Positions 21,439 to 32,597 are shown, numbered from the stretch's first letter. The stretch is DNA of 64,000 bases from Peromyscus leucopus (GCF_004664715.2 NC_051071.1:5566062-5630061); one strand, 5' to 3'. The notes: a model not told the origin generated them from the letters alone. Numbers and translations: made by a program.

Positions 21439-22023
21439 GCCAATGAGCGTTAAAATTGTAACTGATAGACAGCACTTGTCGTTTTTAAATCAGCTATGAG
21501 TTAGTCACCATGTTATGGTTAGATAAACCATAGCTCACCGTTATCTAACCGTGTGCAGGCAATTTAGTCACTTTGTTCTACTTTGAAGCTTCCTGCTTAC
21601 TGAAAAAGTGGAGAAAATGGTGTCCACGTGGGATGTGGTCAGTGCCTGGCCTGGCGCTTTATGTCTGACAGACACTGCCTGGAGTGAGCTATTAGCAGCA
21701 ATCTGTTCATTCCACTCTCCAGTAGGCATAGTGAGTAGGATGTGTTCCAAGTAGGCTGTAGGTCTCCTTGAGAGCTAAATACTGCGTATGGCATTTGCTG
21801 AATCTTTTATTGTCCACAAGACAGAGATAAATTCATCAGGGGCATTGTTTGCCCGGAAACCTCCAGCGTTTCTTCCCTGTATATGGTGGCATCTATGTAA
21901 ACAAGCTGTTTTTATACTCTCAAATTCAAATGACTGCACTGGATTAGGAAATTAATTTCGTTTGTGAAATTCACTTACATCTCTTTTCAGATCAACCCAC
22001 ATCTGCTCATAACAGCCACTTAA
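21439..22023. other. Unassigned unique sequence
   Basis: No gene, RNA or young repeat recognised. Confidence 0.45.
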
Positions 22024-22190
22024 GGGGCCGGGCAGTAGTGGTGCACACCTTTAACCCTAGCACTAGGGAGGAAGAGGCAGGTGGATCTCTAAGTTCAAGG
22101 CCATTCTGGTCTACAAAGCTCGATCCAAGACAGCCAGAGCTACACAGAGAAACCCTGTCTCTAAAACTAAAATAAGTAAATAAATAACCA
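22024..22190 (+). repeat. B1-type SINE, near full length
   Basis: GGGGCCGGGCAGTAGTGGTG to GAGAAACCCTGTCTCTAAAA with an AAATAAATAAATAA tail. Confidence 0.92.
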
Positions 22191-22331
22191 CCAAAGGAAG
22201 AAACCCAGAAAGTTCTTATGCCAGCTGTTCTCCATGATTCCACCTACTGCAAACATGAAACAGACTAAGATTTACAGGCTACAGAATCCTAAGACACAGA
22301 AAGCAGAGCAGAAGGCCAAAACCAAGGTGCC

Positions 22332-22428
22332 GGGGCGGGACTTGAGGCTCGGCAGCAAAGCACTTCAATGCATGCACAAGGATCTGGGTTCCATTCCTGA
22401 AAACACAGAAATAAAATAAAAAAATATA
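22332..22428 (+). repeat. Degenerate ID-like SINE
   Basis: AGCACTTCAATGCATGCACA followed by GGATCTGGGTTCCATTCCTG and an A-rich end resembles an ID/B4 head. Confidence 0.5.
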
Positions 22429-22605
22429 TAAATTTTAAATAATGTAAAATACATAGAAAATTTTAATATTTCTCATTTTTCATAACACCAGCTTAATGCA
22501 CATAAGCTGAAGACCCAAGTACAGAAAGGCAATTCAAGACTAACGTGACGGGCTGCAGAGGTCATGCCAACCGCAGCGTGGGGGAGTGTAGTGTTCCTTC
22601 CTTTT

Positions 22606-22608
<3 letters not shown>

Positions 22609-22645
<37 letters not shown>

Positions 22646-22668
22646 TCTGTCTGTCGTCTGTCTGTCTG

Positions 22669-22702
<34 letters not shown>

Positions 22703-22706
22703 TGTG
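22609..22706. repeat. (TC)n-(TG)n microsatellite
   Basis: TC run, TGTC-rich middle, a second TC run, then a TG run. It encodes only low-complexity serine/leucine in one frame. Confidence 0.95.
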
Positions 22707-22909
22707 TATACATGCGTGCGTGCGCATGGTACTGTCATCCTCTGTTGTTATAGAGGTCTCTATAACAGAACCTGGAGCCTGCCTAGATGGACTAGGCATT
22801 TGTCTAGACTAGCTGGTCAGCAAGCTGTAGAGATGCACCTGTCTCCAGCCACTCAGCCTGAGACTAGAGGTTATGCCACATCTCTTGGCTTTTATATGGA
22901 TGCTGCTCG

Positions 22910-23356
22910 TGTTATGGAGTGTGTGACCCCCTGGGAAAAGACCATAGACTCAATCCAGTTATAATTAAAAGATTTATTGATTAGCTGCTGGCAGGACAAA
23001 CAATCTCTGAGCCAAATTTGAGATCGCTGTGAGAAGGAAGAATTTTTAAAGGGCAAAACCACAAGAAGACCTTCAATATCCACACAAGCAAACAAAAACT
23101 GGTCTGCCCTGCCAAGTTAAGTAGTTAAAGCAACTCAAAACAATCTTTGGGTACCTGTGTAAGCAAGTTACTGAAGCAGCAAAGCAGTTAGTTATATCAT
23201 GACAAGTCGATAGTCACAGCTGTACATTTTTGGGTGGGGGGCACTGAGTCAGGATAACTGGGAGCTTATCTTCCTTGGACTGGAGTCAGAGACAAATGGC
23301 TGGTGGGTACCAAGACGGAAGCCTAGCACAAAAATGGTGCTTCTTTAGCCATCACA
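22910..23356 (-). repeat. Solo ERV1-type LTR
   Basis: The minus strand begins TGTGATGGCTAAAGAAG, has TTTAAAAATTC (TATA-like) and AATAAATC (poly-A signal) and ends GGGGGTCACACACTCCATAA+CA, the layout of a gammaretrovirus-related LTR. The flanking 4-mers CTCG and CTGG differ by one base. The U5 GGGGGTCAC block is shared with the LTR at 60,045. Confidence 0.7.
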
Positions 23357-23436
23357 CTGGGAATCCAGGCTCATGCTTGTATAGCAAGCAATTCATCCTC
23401 TGAGTCAGTCTTACCACCTCTTTTGGGGTTATAACT

Positions 23437-23545
23437 GACAAATAAAAACTGCATATGGTTAAGATACATAACTTTATGGTGTGACATATGCATCATGTGT
23501 GTGTGTAAATGAATCCACAATGACAAATATTTAACATTTTTGACA
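23437..23545 (+). repeat. Ancient L1M-type 3' UTR fragment
   Basis: ATAACTGACAAATAAAAACT and ACATAACTTTATGGTGTGAC match the old mammalian L1 3' UTR pattern. Confidence 0.55.
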
Positions 23546-23989
23546 TTGCTGATCAGGAGTTCACACTCAAGAGAGGATGAATAGTTAGTCGCTGAAGGAC
23601 CCTTGTCATAGGCTACCCTCCAAAGGCATCTAGGGCAGCATCAGATGTCATTATCCAAACCTGCGGGTTTTCACATTGTACAGGTACTCTGCACAAACAG
23701 AGCCTGAGAATGTGACAGCCTGGCAGCTGTACAGCACCGAGGTCAGCCTTCTCTGTACAGAATTGTTTCTCTTGAACTGATGGGAAGGCCCTCCTGTCAG
23801 TGCATCTTCCCTGTGAAGTGTTCATTAAAGCACTGGGACCGGGCAATGTGGACTGTATCTAGTCTACACAAGCTGTTGTCAGGCTGTTCTCATGCAGCCA
23901 TTCACTGATACATGTTTAGATGTATGGAAAATTTAGGCTTGATACTAGCTCTCATTGTAACAAATCGTAAGTGATAATATTGCAATTTT
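23546..23989. other. Unassigned unique sequence
   Basis: Contains a 77-codon minus-strand frame (23,846-23,613) without recognisable domain. No repeat identified. Confidence 0.4.
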
Positions 23990-24212
23990 TATTCTATTTT
24001 TAACAACATGTAAGGGGAGTGCAGTGTGATATTTGATGCATATACATGATAGGCGACAATAGGATCAAGATAGTGTATCCACCAACTTGAACGTTTTCCT
24101 TGCTTATACTGGAAGCATTACCGATCATGTCTCCTGGCTGTTTTGAAGTGTGTAATAAATTATTGTTAGCTATTGTCACACTGCTATGCACTGTGCGCTT
24201 TCTTAAACTTCC
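23990..24212 (+). repeat. Ancient L1M-type 3' UTR fragment, second piece
   Basis: GTGTAATAAATTATTGTTAG+CTATTGTCACACTGCTATGC is the characteristic late 3' UTR segment of old L1s. Probably the same insertion as 23,437. Confidence 0.65.
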
Positions 24213-25474
24213 ACCATAAGCATGTGCTTTTGAGTAAGGTCCCTTTTCTTTGGAGGCAGACTAATTTATTGACACAGTTGCAGCTGGCTAACTCTCAGCC
24301 ATTTGCTTTGGTGGTTGAAAAGAGTAAAAAGGTAAAAAGGAAAACCACTTTTGGGTTCTTTTTTAAATCTACAGTGGTATATTTCTAGATTCATTGTATT
24401 GGCCTGCATGCAAAGCAATACACAAAAACCCAATGGGGAATTAAGTTGAGTTGTCAAGAATGTGGGGGAGAAGGGTCTTGACTTGCACAGGTCTGTGTCC
24501 CACTTACACATTGTATAGGGATGAGGAAAAATGGCTTTCAGGACAGGTGGCTACTAGGTGCTGTGACTTATGAGCATATTGAGGAAATGGCCTAAACCCA
24601 AACTTGGCATGGGCATGGGGGGTGGAGGGGGTGGGGTGGGGTGGGGGTGGTAGGGAGTGGTAGCTTTCAAAGGATCATGAGTGATTATGAAGCATCTAAA
24701 GTGCCATGGAAACACCAGTGACTTGAAGATCAGAGTTCTTCCCAAACTGTCCCAGCATGTAGACCCCACCTTGCCAATACTGCTGTAAGGCTGGTATATT
24801 TATTACACAGCTGTGTTATGGAAGTACTTCAAATCTATCAGGGATTAATGCACAATGTAAAACTATAAAGCAAGCCACTGAACAATATATTAAGCTAGCA
24901 ATGGCTTCTTGGGGGGACACTTTATTTGACTATCTTGTCACAGAAGGCTCCATTTGCATGCAGCAGACTGTCAACACCAGTTCTCTCAAGCAGCATGCTT
25001 GCTTCTCAATACTGCGATACTGACTGCCCTCTCACCTTGGAAGGACTAGTCAGCAGTGTAAACAGCCTCTTTCTCCTGTCTCAGTGTACCACACAAACAC
25101 CATCATTTCCATGGGTACCTGTGCTAGAAGAGCTGCTTCACTTCTGTGACAGTTATGGGAAAGGGGAAAATGTTCTTCACTTGTGTCTCTTCTACTGACA
25201 AAATTCGAGAGTTGAATCCAACCATTCTTCCCTCCAGCACAGAGGGTGACCTTCATGGACTGTGTCCAGGACTCTATCTGAAATTTGTTCATTCACCTGA
25301 AATGTCCTGATTCTTTAAAAGGACCAGGGTTGCTACAGTTTCTGCTACACTTTAATAGATAGTACAGAGTTCCAAGGCACTAATTTTCTGCCTCTGATGT
25401 ATGTTGGAATTATCTGGACATATTTTTCCCAACAAAGTAATGTTTTGACCTTCCTCTAAGCTACTATCCCTTGG
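24213..25474. other. Unassigned unique sequence with a G-rich stretch
   Basis: A G-rich run at about 24,607-24,660 (repeated GGGGTGGGG) could form a G-quadruplex on the plus strand. The 90-codon frame at 24,926-25,198 and its minus-strand partner have no recognisable domain. Confidence 0.45.
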
Positions 25475-25640
25475 ATGTGGCCTGTGTACCAACAGCATCA
25501 GCATTACTCAAGAATTTGCTTAAAAGACAAAATTTTGAACCCCACCTCAGATAGACGTTCTGAGGATGTGTCCAGCAATTGTTTTAACATCCCTCTGGGT
25601 AGTTGAGATATTCACTAAAGCTTAAGACTGTTTGGCTTGG
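25475..25640 (+). repeat. Ancient MER5A-like hAT element
   Basis: Blocks CAACAGCATCAGCATTACTC, GAACCCCACCTCAGATAGAC and CAGCAATTGTTTTAACATCC match the MER5-type order of old mammalian Charlie elements. Confidence 0.6.
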
Positions 25641-26054
25641 GCAAATTAAATTAGAATGCACAAGGAAATGTATTGCTTCAGGTACTTCTGATGCATAGCC
25701 AGCTTTGAGAGCACTTCTTTGGACAAAAGCCCAAAGGAACTCAAAAGCATTCCCCGTTGACTAAGCCTTCATTCCTCACACCTGGCTTTACTCCTCACCT
25801 TCTGATTCAAGTCTCTTTCTGTGTAAGATGAGACATAACTCAACAGACTTTAGACTTGACTCCTGAATGTATTTCTGGCCTTAGTTTGACTTCATCTTTA
25901 AATTCATTACTTATTTGTAAATACCTATGAAAGTAGACAGCTAGGTCTCACAGCATATGTTCTCAGGTTTTTTTTTTTTTCCTAAGAACTACCCAGGAAT
26001 GTATTACAAATGGAAAAATAGGGAGGGAATGGAGTTCTTATATTTTAGAGCATA

Positions 26055-26210
26055 AGTTCTCAATTTTGGCTATTCATTAGAATAAGCTTTTAAAAAGTCT
26101 CCTGATGCCCAGACCATATCCCAGACCAATAAAACAAGAACCTCTGGGGTGGGACCCAGACACTCACATATTTTAAAGCTCCCAGGTGCCTCCAGTTGGC
26201 TGAAAATCAT
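26055..26210 (+). repeat. Ancient MER-type hAT element
   Basis: TCTCAATTTTGGCTATTCAT, CAGACCAATAAAACAAGAAC, CTCTGGGGTGGGACCCAGAC and TTTTAAAGCTCCCAGGTG match a common old mammalian DNA-transposon remnant. Confidence 0.6.
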
Positions 26211-26650
26211 ACTCCAGCAGGAGAAACTTGACTGGAAATTTGATCTTGTATAAGAGGGGAAACTGCTGGAAGGCATGGGATATCTCAGCAAGCCGTTGCT
26301 GTCACATGTATGTGTTTGTCCTCTGCGCTTTAAAAGCCTTTGTCTTAAGCAGAGCAGGACTGACTGGCCCCATCCAGTTAGGTGACATTAGAAAAGGAGA
26401 GAAAAGCTATGGATGAAGTGAGGCGCACCTGGTAACTGCTCATCTTGGTGAAGTGTAGATGAGAGTTCACTGCACTTTTTAATCTATTTACCCTGCTCTG
26501 AGCCAGTATCTCTTACATGTGGCATGTGTATTTAAACTTTTTCATAGTTAAAAGTTCAGCCATATATTTTCAAAATAAGGATATTATTATCAATTTATAG
26601 AAATGAAGAGAACCAAATGGGGCACATGCAGAAAGCCCTGGTTTATTCCC
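26211..26650. other. Unassigned unique sequence
   Basis: No gene or repeat recognised. Confidence 0.4.
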
Positions 26651-26654
26651 AGTG

Positions 26655-26845
26655 TGGTGTGACTCATTCATGGTGACACACACCTGCAATCCGAGCTCTC
26701 AGGAGCTGGGGTAGGAGGGTCAGAAGCTGAAGGTCATCCTTTACTATAGAGCAGGTGTGAGGACAGCCTGGACTCTATGAGGCATCAAAAAAGAGAGAAA
26801 AGGAGGGGGGAGGAAAGAAGGGAGGAAGGAAAGAAAGAAAATTAT
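26655..26845 (+). repeat. Degenerate B1-like SINE with GA-rich tail
   Basis: CATGGTGACACACACCTGCA and GGACAGCCTGGACTCTATGA followed by an (A/G)-rich run at 26,788-26,840. Confidence 0.5.
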
Positions 26846-27388
26846 AACCTAAAAGAAATAAATTCCTAGAAACACACAAACTCCCAAAACCACCTCAAGA
26901 AGGAGTACAATTTTCTACTAGACCTAACACAATGAAAGAGACTAAGTGGATACTTAAAAGTTTCCCAGAAAAAAAGAAAGCCAGAACCAGGTTGTTATTA
27001 CTTTCTGCCAAGCATTAACACCAATCCTCGAGCTATTCCAAAACATAGGCAAGAACCAACTCCAAGAGTCTCATATTTCCTTGATATCAAAGTGTTGTAT
27101 TGTTTTTCCTGTGGAGACATGAACAGACATCTCTTTATTCCAGATACAGGACCAATAACAAACTAAAGAAACAAGTCCACCCAATTCAGGATTACTGACA
27201 GGAGCAAGGGCAGCTTATGGATAGCGACGACACTGAAGAAGAGTCCTCCCCACCTAGCTATTGTTAACTGTTCATACATCCAACCTGAAGGGCAGGGCTT
27301 TGTGTGTATGTCCATGGCCTCTCCTCTACCTCCCACAACGGAATGTGCACAACTATGGGGGGTCACACAGGTAATCGCAGCTGATCTG

Positions 27389-27740
27389 TGTGGTGGGACA
27401 TTTGTACACTGTGTGAAGGTATATTGCTGTGATTTGTGTAATAAAAAGCTGAACGCCAATAGCTAGGCAGGAGATATAGGCGGGACTTGTTGGCACAGAG
27501 AGAGGAAGTAGGAGGAGATAATTGAAGTACAGAATGACGACAATGAGACATTAAGAGAGTTGGACATACAGAATGAAGTAAAGGTAAAAAGCCACAAGGC
27601 AAAATGTAGATTAATATATATAAATGGATTAATTTAAGTTATAAGAGCTATTGGGACAAGCCTAAGCTAAGGCTGAGCTTTCATAACAAGTTTCCATGTA
27701 ATTTTTGGCGGGCTGGTGGTACAGAGAAAGACTCGTTACA
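27389..27740 (+). repeat. Solo ERVK-type LTR
   Basis: Starts TGTGGTGGGACATTTGTACA and ends AAAGACTCGTTACA. Target duplication GATCTG/AATCTG (27,383-27,388; 27,741-27,746; 5 of 6). Shares GCCAATAGCTAGGCAGGAGA and TTAATTTAAGTTATAAGAGC with the 49,062 LTR. Confidence 0.85.
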
Positions 27741-27974
27741 AATCTGTTTCCAAGTTGGCAACAATGGCATGCTGCAAGTGTAAAGTTCCACAACTCAAAC
27801 CCAAAGATATCACAAGGACACTACTGATCATTATCTCTTTTAGAAATGTATGCAAATGTACTCAGAAGAATACTAGCAAACTAAATCCAACTATGTATTA
27901 AAACAGCTACATGCCATGAAGAATCATGTAGGTTTTATTCAAGGAACACAAGGTTAAACATACACTGAGTCAAT

Positions 27975-28125
27975 GCAAGCCTGACATGATGGCTCATGCC
28001 TGGAAACCCAGCACTTGAAAGGGTAAGACAGGAAGACCACTGTGGGTTTGAGGCCAGCCTGGGCTATATGGTGAGCTCTAGGATAACCTGTATTACAGAC
28101 TGATATGCTAATCAACCAAACAAAA
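27975..28125 (+). repeat. B1-type SINE
   Basis: GCCTGACATGATGGCTCATG and GTTTGAGGCCAGCCTGGGCT in B1 order, with an A-rich end. Confidence 0.8.
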
Positions 28126-28507
28126 AACATTCTTTCATGACAGAACACAATCTACAAATAGAAACTTCTATTTGCTCAAGGCCATGTATGAAGAATCCAC
28201 AGGCAAGATCATTCTCCACAGTGAAAGACTGAGTGCATTCCCACTTACACAGGACAGCTGCTCTTGTCACTTCTCTTCCCTAGGGAGTGCCACAAAGAGA
28301 GAGAATGCAAGAAAGGGGTGTGCAATCAGGAAATAAAGGAGTAAAGTTACCTCATCAAATTTTAAATTGTTTATGCATTAAAGAAAGATGACTGATAGGG
28401 TGAAGGAAATATTGGTAAATCAATTATGTGAAAAGCAACTGACTATTCAGACTATACACAGAACTCCTATAACAACAAAAAACTAAGCAGTCCAAGAATG
28501 GGCAAAG

Positions 28508-28661
28508 GACCAGGCATGGTGGTGCATCCCAGCATTGGGAGGCAGGGGAAGGTGGGTCTCTGCATTTGGGACCAGCCTAGTCTACAGAGTGAGTTCCAAG
28601 ACAGCCAGGGATGCAGAAAAACCTTGTCTTGAAAATTCATAAATAAATAAATAAATAAATA
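28508..28661 (+). repeat. B1-type SINE with target duplication
   Basis: ACCAGGCATGGTGGTGCATC to CCTTGTCTTGAAAATTC with an (AAAT)n tail. GGCAAAGG precedes and follows it, splitting the ancient L1 ORF2. Confidence 0.9.
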
Positions 28662-28822
28662 GGCAAAGGACTTAAACACACCTTGTCCAGAGATGATACA
28701 CAAATAGCCAGCAAGCACATACAAAGATGCCCAATATCATCAATCAGTTAGGATATGAAATCTAAACCATAATGACAAATTAGTCCACACTTACAAGATT
28801 GACCCTAGCTAGAGAGTGGGGG

Positions 28823-28896
28823 GGAAGAAAGACAAAGAGAGAGGGAGGGAGGGAGGGAGGGAAGGAAGGAAGGAAGGAAGAAAGAGAGAGAGAGAG
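28823..28896. repeat. (GGGA)n-(GGAA)n-(GA)n purine tract
   Basis: About 75 bp of uninterrupted purines on the plus strand. Confidence 0.92.
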
Positions 28897-28939
28897 AAGT
28901 AACAAAAATTGCTGAACAGTTTTAATAACTAAAAAAACC

Positions 28940-29394
28940 TGGAGCCAGATATCGGGGTGAAAGCCGAAAGATCAGAGGAATAGGAACAACTCAGTCATAA
29001 CTTCTGAAAACTAGGAAATTCTTAGCCCAGCAGAGCCACTTCCTGTGTACTCACGCCTTATATACCTTTCTGTGCCCTGCCATCTCACTTCCTGTCTCCT
29101 CCCAGCTACATCACTTCCTCTTTCTGCCCAGCTCTGTCACTTCCCACCTGTCTGTACAGACCTCCAGACCTCTATGGTTAGCTGGTACTGGGATTAAAGG
29201 CATGTATCACCATGCCTGGCTCTGTTCCCAGTGTGGCCTTGAACTCACAGAGATCCAGATAAATCTCTGCCTCCCAATGCTAGAATTAAAGGCGTGTGCT
29301 ACCACTGCCTGACCTCTATGTTTAATATAGTGGCTGGCTTTTTCCTCTGATCTCCAGGCAAGCTTCAGTTGTTACAACACAAAATATCACCACA
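28940..29394 (-). repeat. 3' LTR of a minus-strand ERVK-type element, with embedded B1-like units
   Basis: The minus strand starts TGTGGTGATATTTTGTGTTG and is preceded by a polypurine tract at 29,395-29,406 (AAAAAGGGGAAA). Two B1-like units lie inside the LTR. The same arrangement is seen in the LTRs at 50,180 and 58,313, so the B1 sequence is part of this LTR family. Confidence 0.85.
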
Positions 29395-29463
29395 TTTCCC
29401 CTTTTTGTCTAAAATAAAGAGTTATAACTAATATAAAAATTATATATAATAAGTACAATAACC
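29395..29463 (-). mobile_element. ERVK-type internal region, first part
   Basis: Starts with the polypurine tract and is AT-rich. It is interrupted by the L1 at 29,464 and continues at 37,009. AAGTACAATAACC (29,451-29,463) is the L1 target site. Confidence 0.7.
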
Positions 29464-29469
29464 GATACA

Positions 29470-29731
29470 GGCCTGGCGGCGGCCCGCAAAAGTAGATAGT
29501 TCCGTTGGCGGCAGCGGCCGACAGGGACATACGGGCCTGGTGGCAGCTGGCAGAGGCAGGTAGGCCCGCAGCGGCAGCTGGCAGGGACATACAGGCCTGG
29601 CGGCGGCCCCTAGAGGTAGACAGGCCCAGTGGCAGAGACAAGCAGATGCAGGTAGGCCCGCAGCAGCAGCCAGCAGAGGTATACTGACCCAGCAGAGGCA
29701 GGCAGGCCCGGAGTGGAGGCAGGCAGGCACA
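29470..29731 (+). promoter_or_regulatory. GC-rich ~30-bp tandem monomers at the L1 5' end
   Basis: About eight to nine imperfect units of ~30 bp, alternating forms such as GGCCTGGCGGCGGCCCGCAA and GGCCCGCAGCGGCAGCTGGC with a GCAGGTA or GACATACA end. They give ~60-bp pairs starting at 29,470, 29,534, 29,594 and 29,655. They lie just inside the L1 target duplication, so they belong to the L1 5' UTR and probably act as its promoter, as monomers do in mouse L1. That role is inference; the host DNA around it is AT-rich. Confidence 0.75.
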
Positions 29732-30291
29732 AAAGGTGAAGGCCAAAACACAGTCACAATAAAGACCAGAAACAGAGCTATTACCCTCTGAAGAGCTAGT
29801 GAAAACAAACTCTTAATCAAAAGCTTGGAACAGGGACACCTCTAACCCCAACACCTGGGGAAGAAGCTATCTCCGTGGGATGGAACCAGAACAAATCTGA
29901 ACACTCCGTCTGAGGACAACCCAGGGCCCAGCTGCTGATCCTGCAAAACCCAACAACTTGGAAGTGTTGGTGAGACGACCCCGCTCAGCTGAAAACCATC
30001 TGGGAGAGGATTCAGATGCCTACAGTTTGAAGTCTGAAGAAACAAGATCAGCTGAGGAGTTGATGAATGAACAAAACGAGACCTGGGAACACAGAAGAAG
30101 GCGCTGCCCAGCCACCAAACCAGATCACCAGAATCATAAGTATATACTTCACCAACTGAGATCAGCTGCCTCTGAAGAAACAGCCCAATAGCACCAATTT
30201 AACCAAGAACACCTACTGAACCAAGACTAAAAATTAGAACAAGGGAGGCACTCTCAGACACAGACACCACCTGCACAGAGCAGAGGAAGAG
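29732..30291 (+). other. L1 5' UTR between monomers and ORF1
   Basis: Non-repetitive A-rich sequence. The last ~110 bp (from about 30,184, CAATAGCACCAATTTAACCA) is similar to the corresponding part of the L1 at 41.2 kb; upstream of that the two 5' regions differ. Confidence 0.7.
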
Positions 30292-31978
30292 ATGAGTAGA
30301 TGCCAGTGCAAAAATACAGGCAACAACATAAAGACCTATATGACAACATCAGAACCTAGTGATTCTACACCTGCAAGACCTGAACATACCAAAACAGAAG
30401 AAATCAACCCTACAAATGACTTTAAGAAGATGATAGAGGCCCTTAAAGAAGAAATAAAACATTCCCTTAAAGAGGAAATAAGTTCCCTTAAAGAGGAAAT
30501 GAAAAACTCCATTAAAGAGGAAATTAAAAAAACTCCCTTAAAGAAATGGAAGAAAAAACGAACAAAAAATGGGAAGAAATCAAAGAAAGCCAAGAAAAAG
30601 CAATTAAACAGATGAAAGAAACATTCCAAGGTCTGAAAAATGAATTTGAGACAATAAAGAAAACACATGCTGAGGGAATGCTGGAAATAGAAATCCTGAC
30701 TAAACGAACAGGAACTACAGAAGCAAGCATAACCAAATGATTGCAAGAGATGGAACAGAGAATCTCTGACACTGAAGACACGATAGAGAAAATAGATTCG
30801 TCAGTCAAAGAAAACACTAAAGACAAAAAAGTCATAACAAAAAACGTCCAGGGGCAGTTCGTGCGGTGGTGGCCGAGGCGGTGTAGCTCCGTGACGGGTT
30901 CGGCCTCGCACGGGCCTCCCACCCAGCGCCGCCACGATGCCCAAGAGGAAGGTTAGCGCGGACGGAGCAGCGAAGGCGGAGCCCAAGCGGTGCTCAGCGA
31001 GGCTGTCGGCCAAGCCCGCCCCTGCCAAGGTGGACACAAAGTCGAAGAAGGCAGCAGGAAAGGATAAACCATCAGACAAAAAAGTGCAAACAAAAGGGAA
31101 GAGGGGAGCAAATGGCAAACAGGCGGAGGTGGCTGACCAGCAAACCACAGATGTGCCTGCAGAAATGGAGAGGCTGAGAACCAGAGTCCAGCCTCTGAAG
31201 TCGAAGAGAAAGAAGCCAAGTCTGACTAACCATCCATCGTGTCTGTCAGTGTCCCCGCCTCCCTTCTTGTACAATCCAGAGGAATATTTTTATCAACTAT
31301 TTTGTAAATGCCAGTTTTTTAGTAGCTCTAGAAACATTTTTAAAAGGTGGGAGGAAGTCCCACCTCATCCCATTTTTTAAGTGTAAATGATTTTTTTAAG
31401 AGGTTAAATCACTTGCTGGTTGTTTATTTTTTGGTACAACCAGAAAATAGCAGGATACTGAATCAGGAGAGGCTGTGACTGTCTCGGGGGTCACCATAAA
31501 ATTCCGTAGAGGGGGCTAGTTTTATATCTTACAACACAAAGCATACTTGGAGTCTTGGTCGTGCATTTGTGTCTGGAATATTTTCAGTTATTTCTGGTCT
31601 CGTGTTTCTAGTAGAACTGTATCCTAAAAAACCACTCCTCGGTCCTTGCCCTGTCAGAACTGTCTCTGGTCATGGCAGTCCATTTTCCTAACAGTTGTGA
31701 TAATGTGCTGTGAAAGGTTGAAATTTTGAATATGTACTGTATGTGGCATAAAATTGTGAGTCAGTGGAATTAAGGATTGTGAGCATTTGATTGTTATGTG
31801 AGGTCTTAGGGAAAACTTGCCAAGCTTAGGATGGAACATCACTGGAATAAGTTCAAAGAGAAACAATACATGGCTCTTTTGGGTACGTGAACACAATGTA
31901 TGACTCTTAGAGTTTGGGTCCATGTTCTAAGAATTGAAATGTCTGTGTACTCAACCAATAAAGTCTCAGTTGTGAAAG

Positions 31979-32014
<36 letters not shown>

Positions 32015-32597
32015 AGGAAATTTGGGACACCATGAAAAGACCAAACCTAAGAATAATAGGGATAGAAGAAGGAGAAGAATACCAACTCAAAGGCACAGAA
32101 AATATATTCAACAAAATCATAGAAGAAAACTTTCCTAACCTAAAGAAAGAAATACCTATGAAGATACAAGAAGCTTACAGAACACCGAATAGGCTGGATC
32201 CAAAAAAAAAAAAAAAAAAAAAAAAGTCCCCTCGCCACACAATAATCAAAACACTAAACAGAACAAAGAAAAAATATTAAGAGTCGCAAAGGAAAAAGAC
32301 CAAGTAACATATAAAGGCAAACCCATCAGAATAACACCAGACTTCTCAATAGAGACTATGAAAGCTAGAAGATCATGGACAAATCTTATGCAGACACTAA
32401 GAGACCACGGATACCAACCCAGTCTATTATACCCAGCAAAACTCTCAATCACCATAGGTGGAGTAAACAAAATATTCCAGGATAAAGCCAGATTTATTCA
32501 ATACCTGTCCACAAACCCAGCCCTACAGAAAGCACTAGAAGGGAAAATCCAACCCAAAGAAGCTAAACACATCCATGAAAAATCAAGCAATAGATAA
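30292..32597 (+). pseudogene. L1 ORF1, disrupted
   Basis: ORF1p is the RNA-binding trimeric coiled-coil protein of the L1 particle. Visible in order: an N-terminal start (30,292), a lysine/glutamate-rich coiled coil with repeated SLKEEM-type heptads (30,420-30,700), a stop near 30,738, the HMGN1 insertion at 30,853-32,010, then the RRM-like part (KRPNLRIIGIEEGEE, 32,037 on) and the C-terminal domain (KARRSWTNLMQTLR...YPAKLSI, 32,360-32,590). A run of about 25 adenines at 32,201-32,225 expands what should be a short lysine-rich stretch. The frame shifts at the A-run and in the coiled coil. Confidence 0.88.
30853..32010 (+). pseudogene. Hmgn1: HMGN1 processed pseudogene nested in L1 ORF1
   Basis: Intronless copy of the mRNA for nucleosome-binding protein HMGN1. 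A CpG-rich 5' UTR leads to an ATG at 30,937 and a frame beginning MPKRKVSADGAAKAEPK. The nucleosome-binding core follows (R-CSARLSAKP; the second arginine of the usual RRSARL core is cysteine), then DKKVQTKGKRGA. One base is lost near 31,163 in the codons for A-E-N, shifting the acidic C-terminal tail out of frame. The original stop is at 31,227-31,229. The full 3' UTR follows, with AATAAA at 31,957-31,962 and a poly-A of 29 at 31,982-32,010. GTCCAGG at 30,846-30,852 and 32,011-32,017 is the target duplication. It lies in the same sense as the host L1. Confidence 0.95.

Larger units (their letters stand above)
26846..28939 (+). mobile_element. Ancient L1 ORF2 remnant, interrupted
   Basis: Degenerate but ordered L1 ORF2 blocks: the RT N-terminal part (about 26,940-27,070), the IL-N-I-H-DQVGFI-type part (27,850-27,960), the ENLQANIIYSE-like part (28,180-28,330) and the late RKNIQ...MPNIINQLG-like part (28,660-28,800). 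It is interrupted by an LTR (27,389-27,740), B1s (27,975; 28,508) and an unidentified segment (27,170-27,388). Full of stops and much older than the L1 at 29,464. Confidence 0.7.

Noticed and set aside
29387..29820. Minus-strand 119- and 126-codon alanine/proline/cysteine-rich frames
   Set aside because: Antisense reading of the L1 GC-rich monomers.
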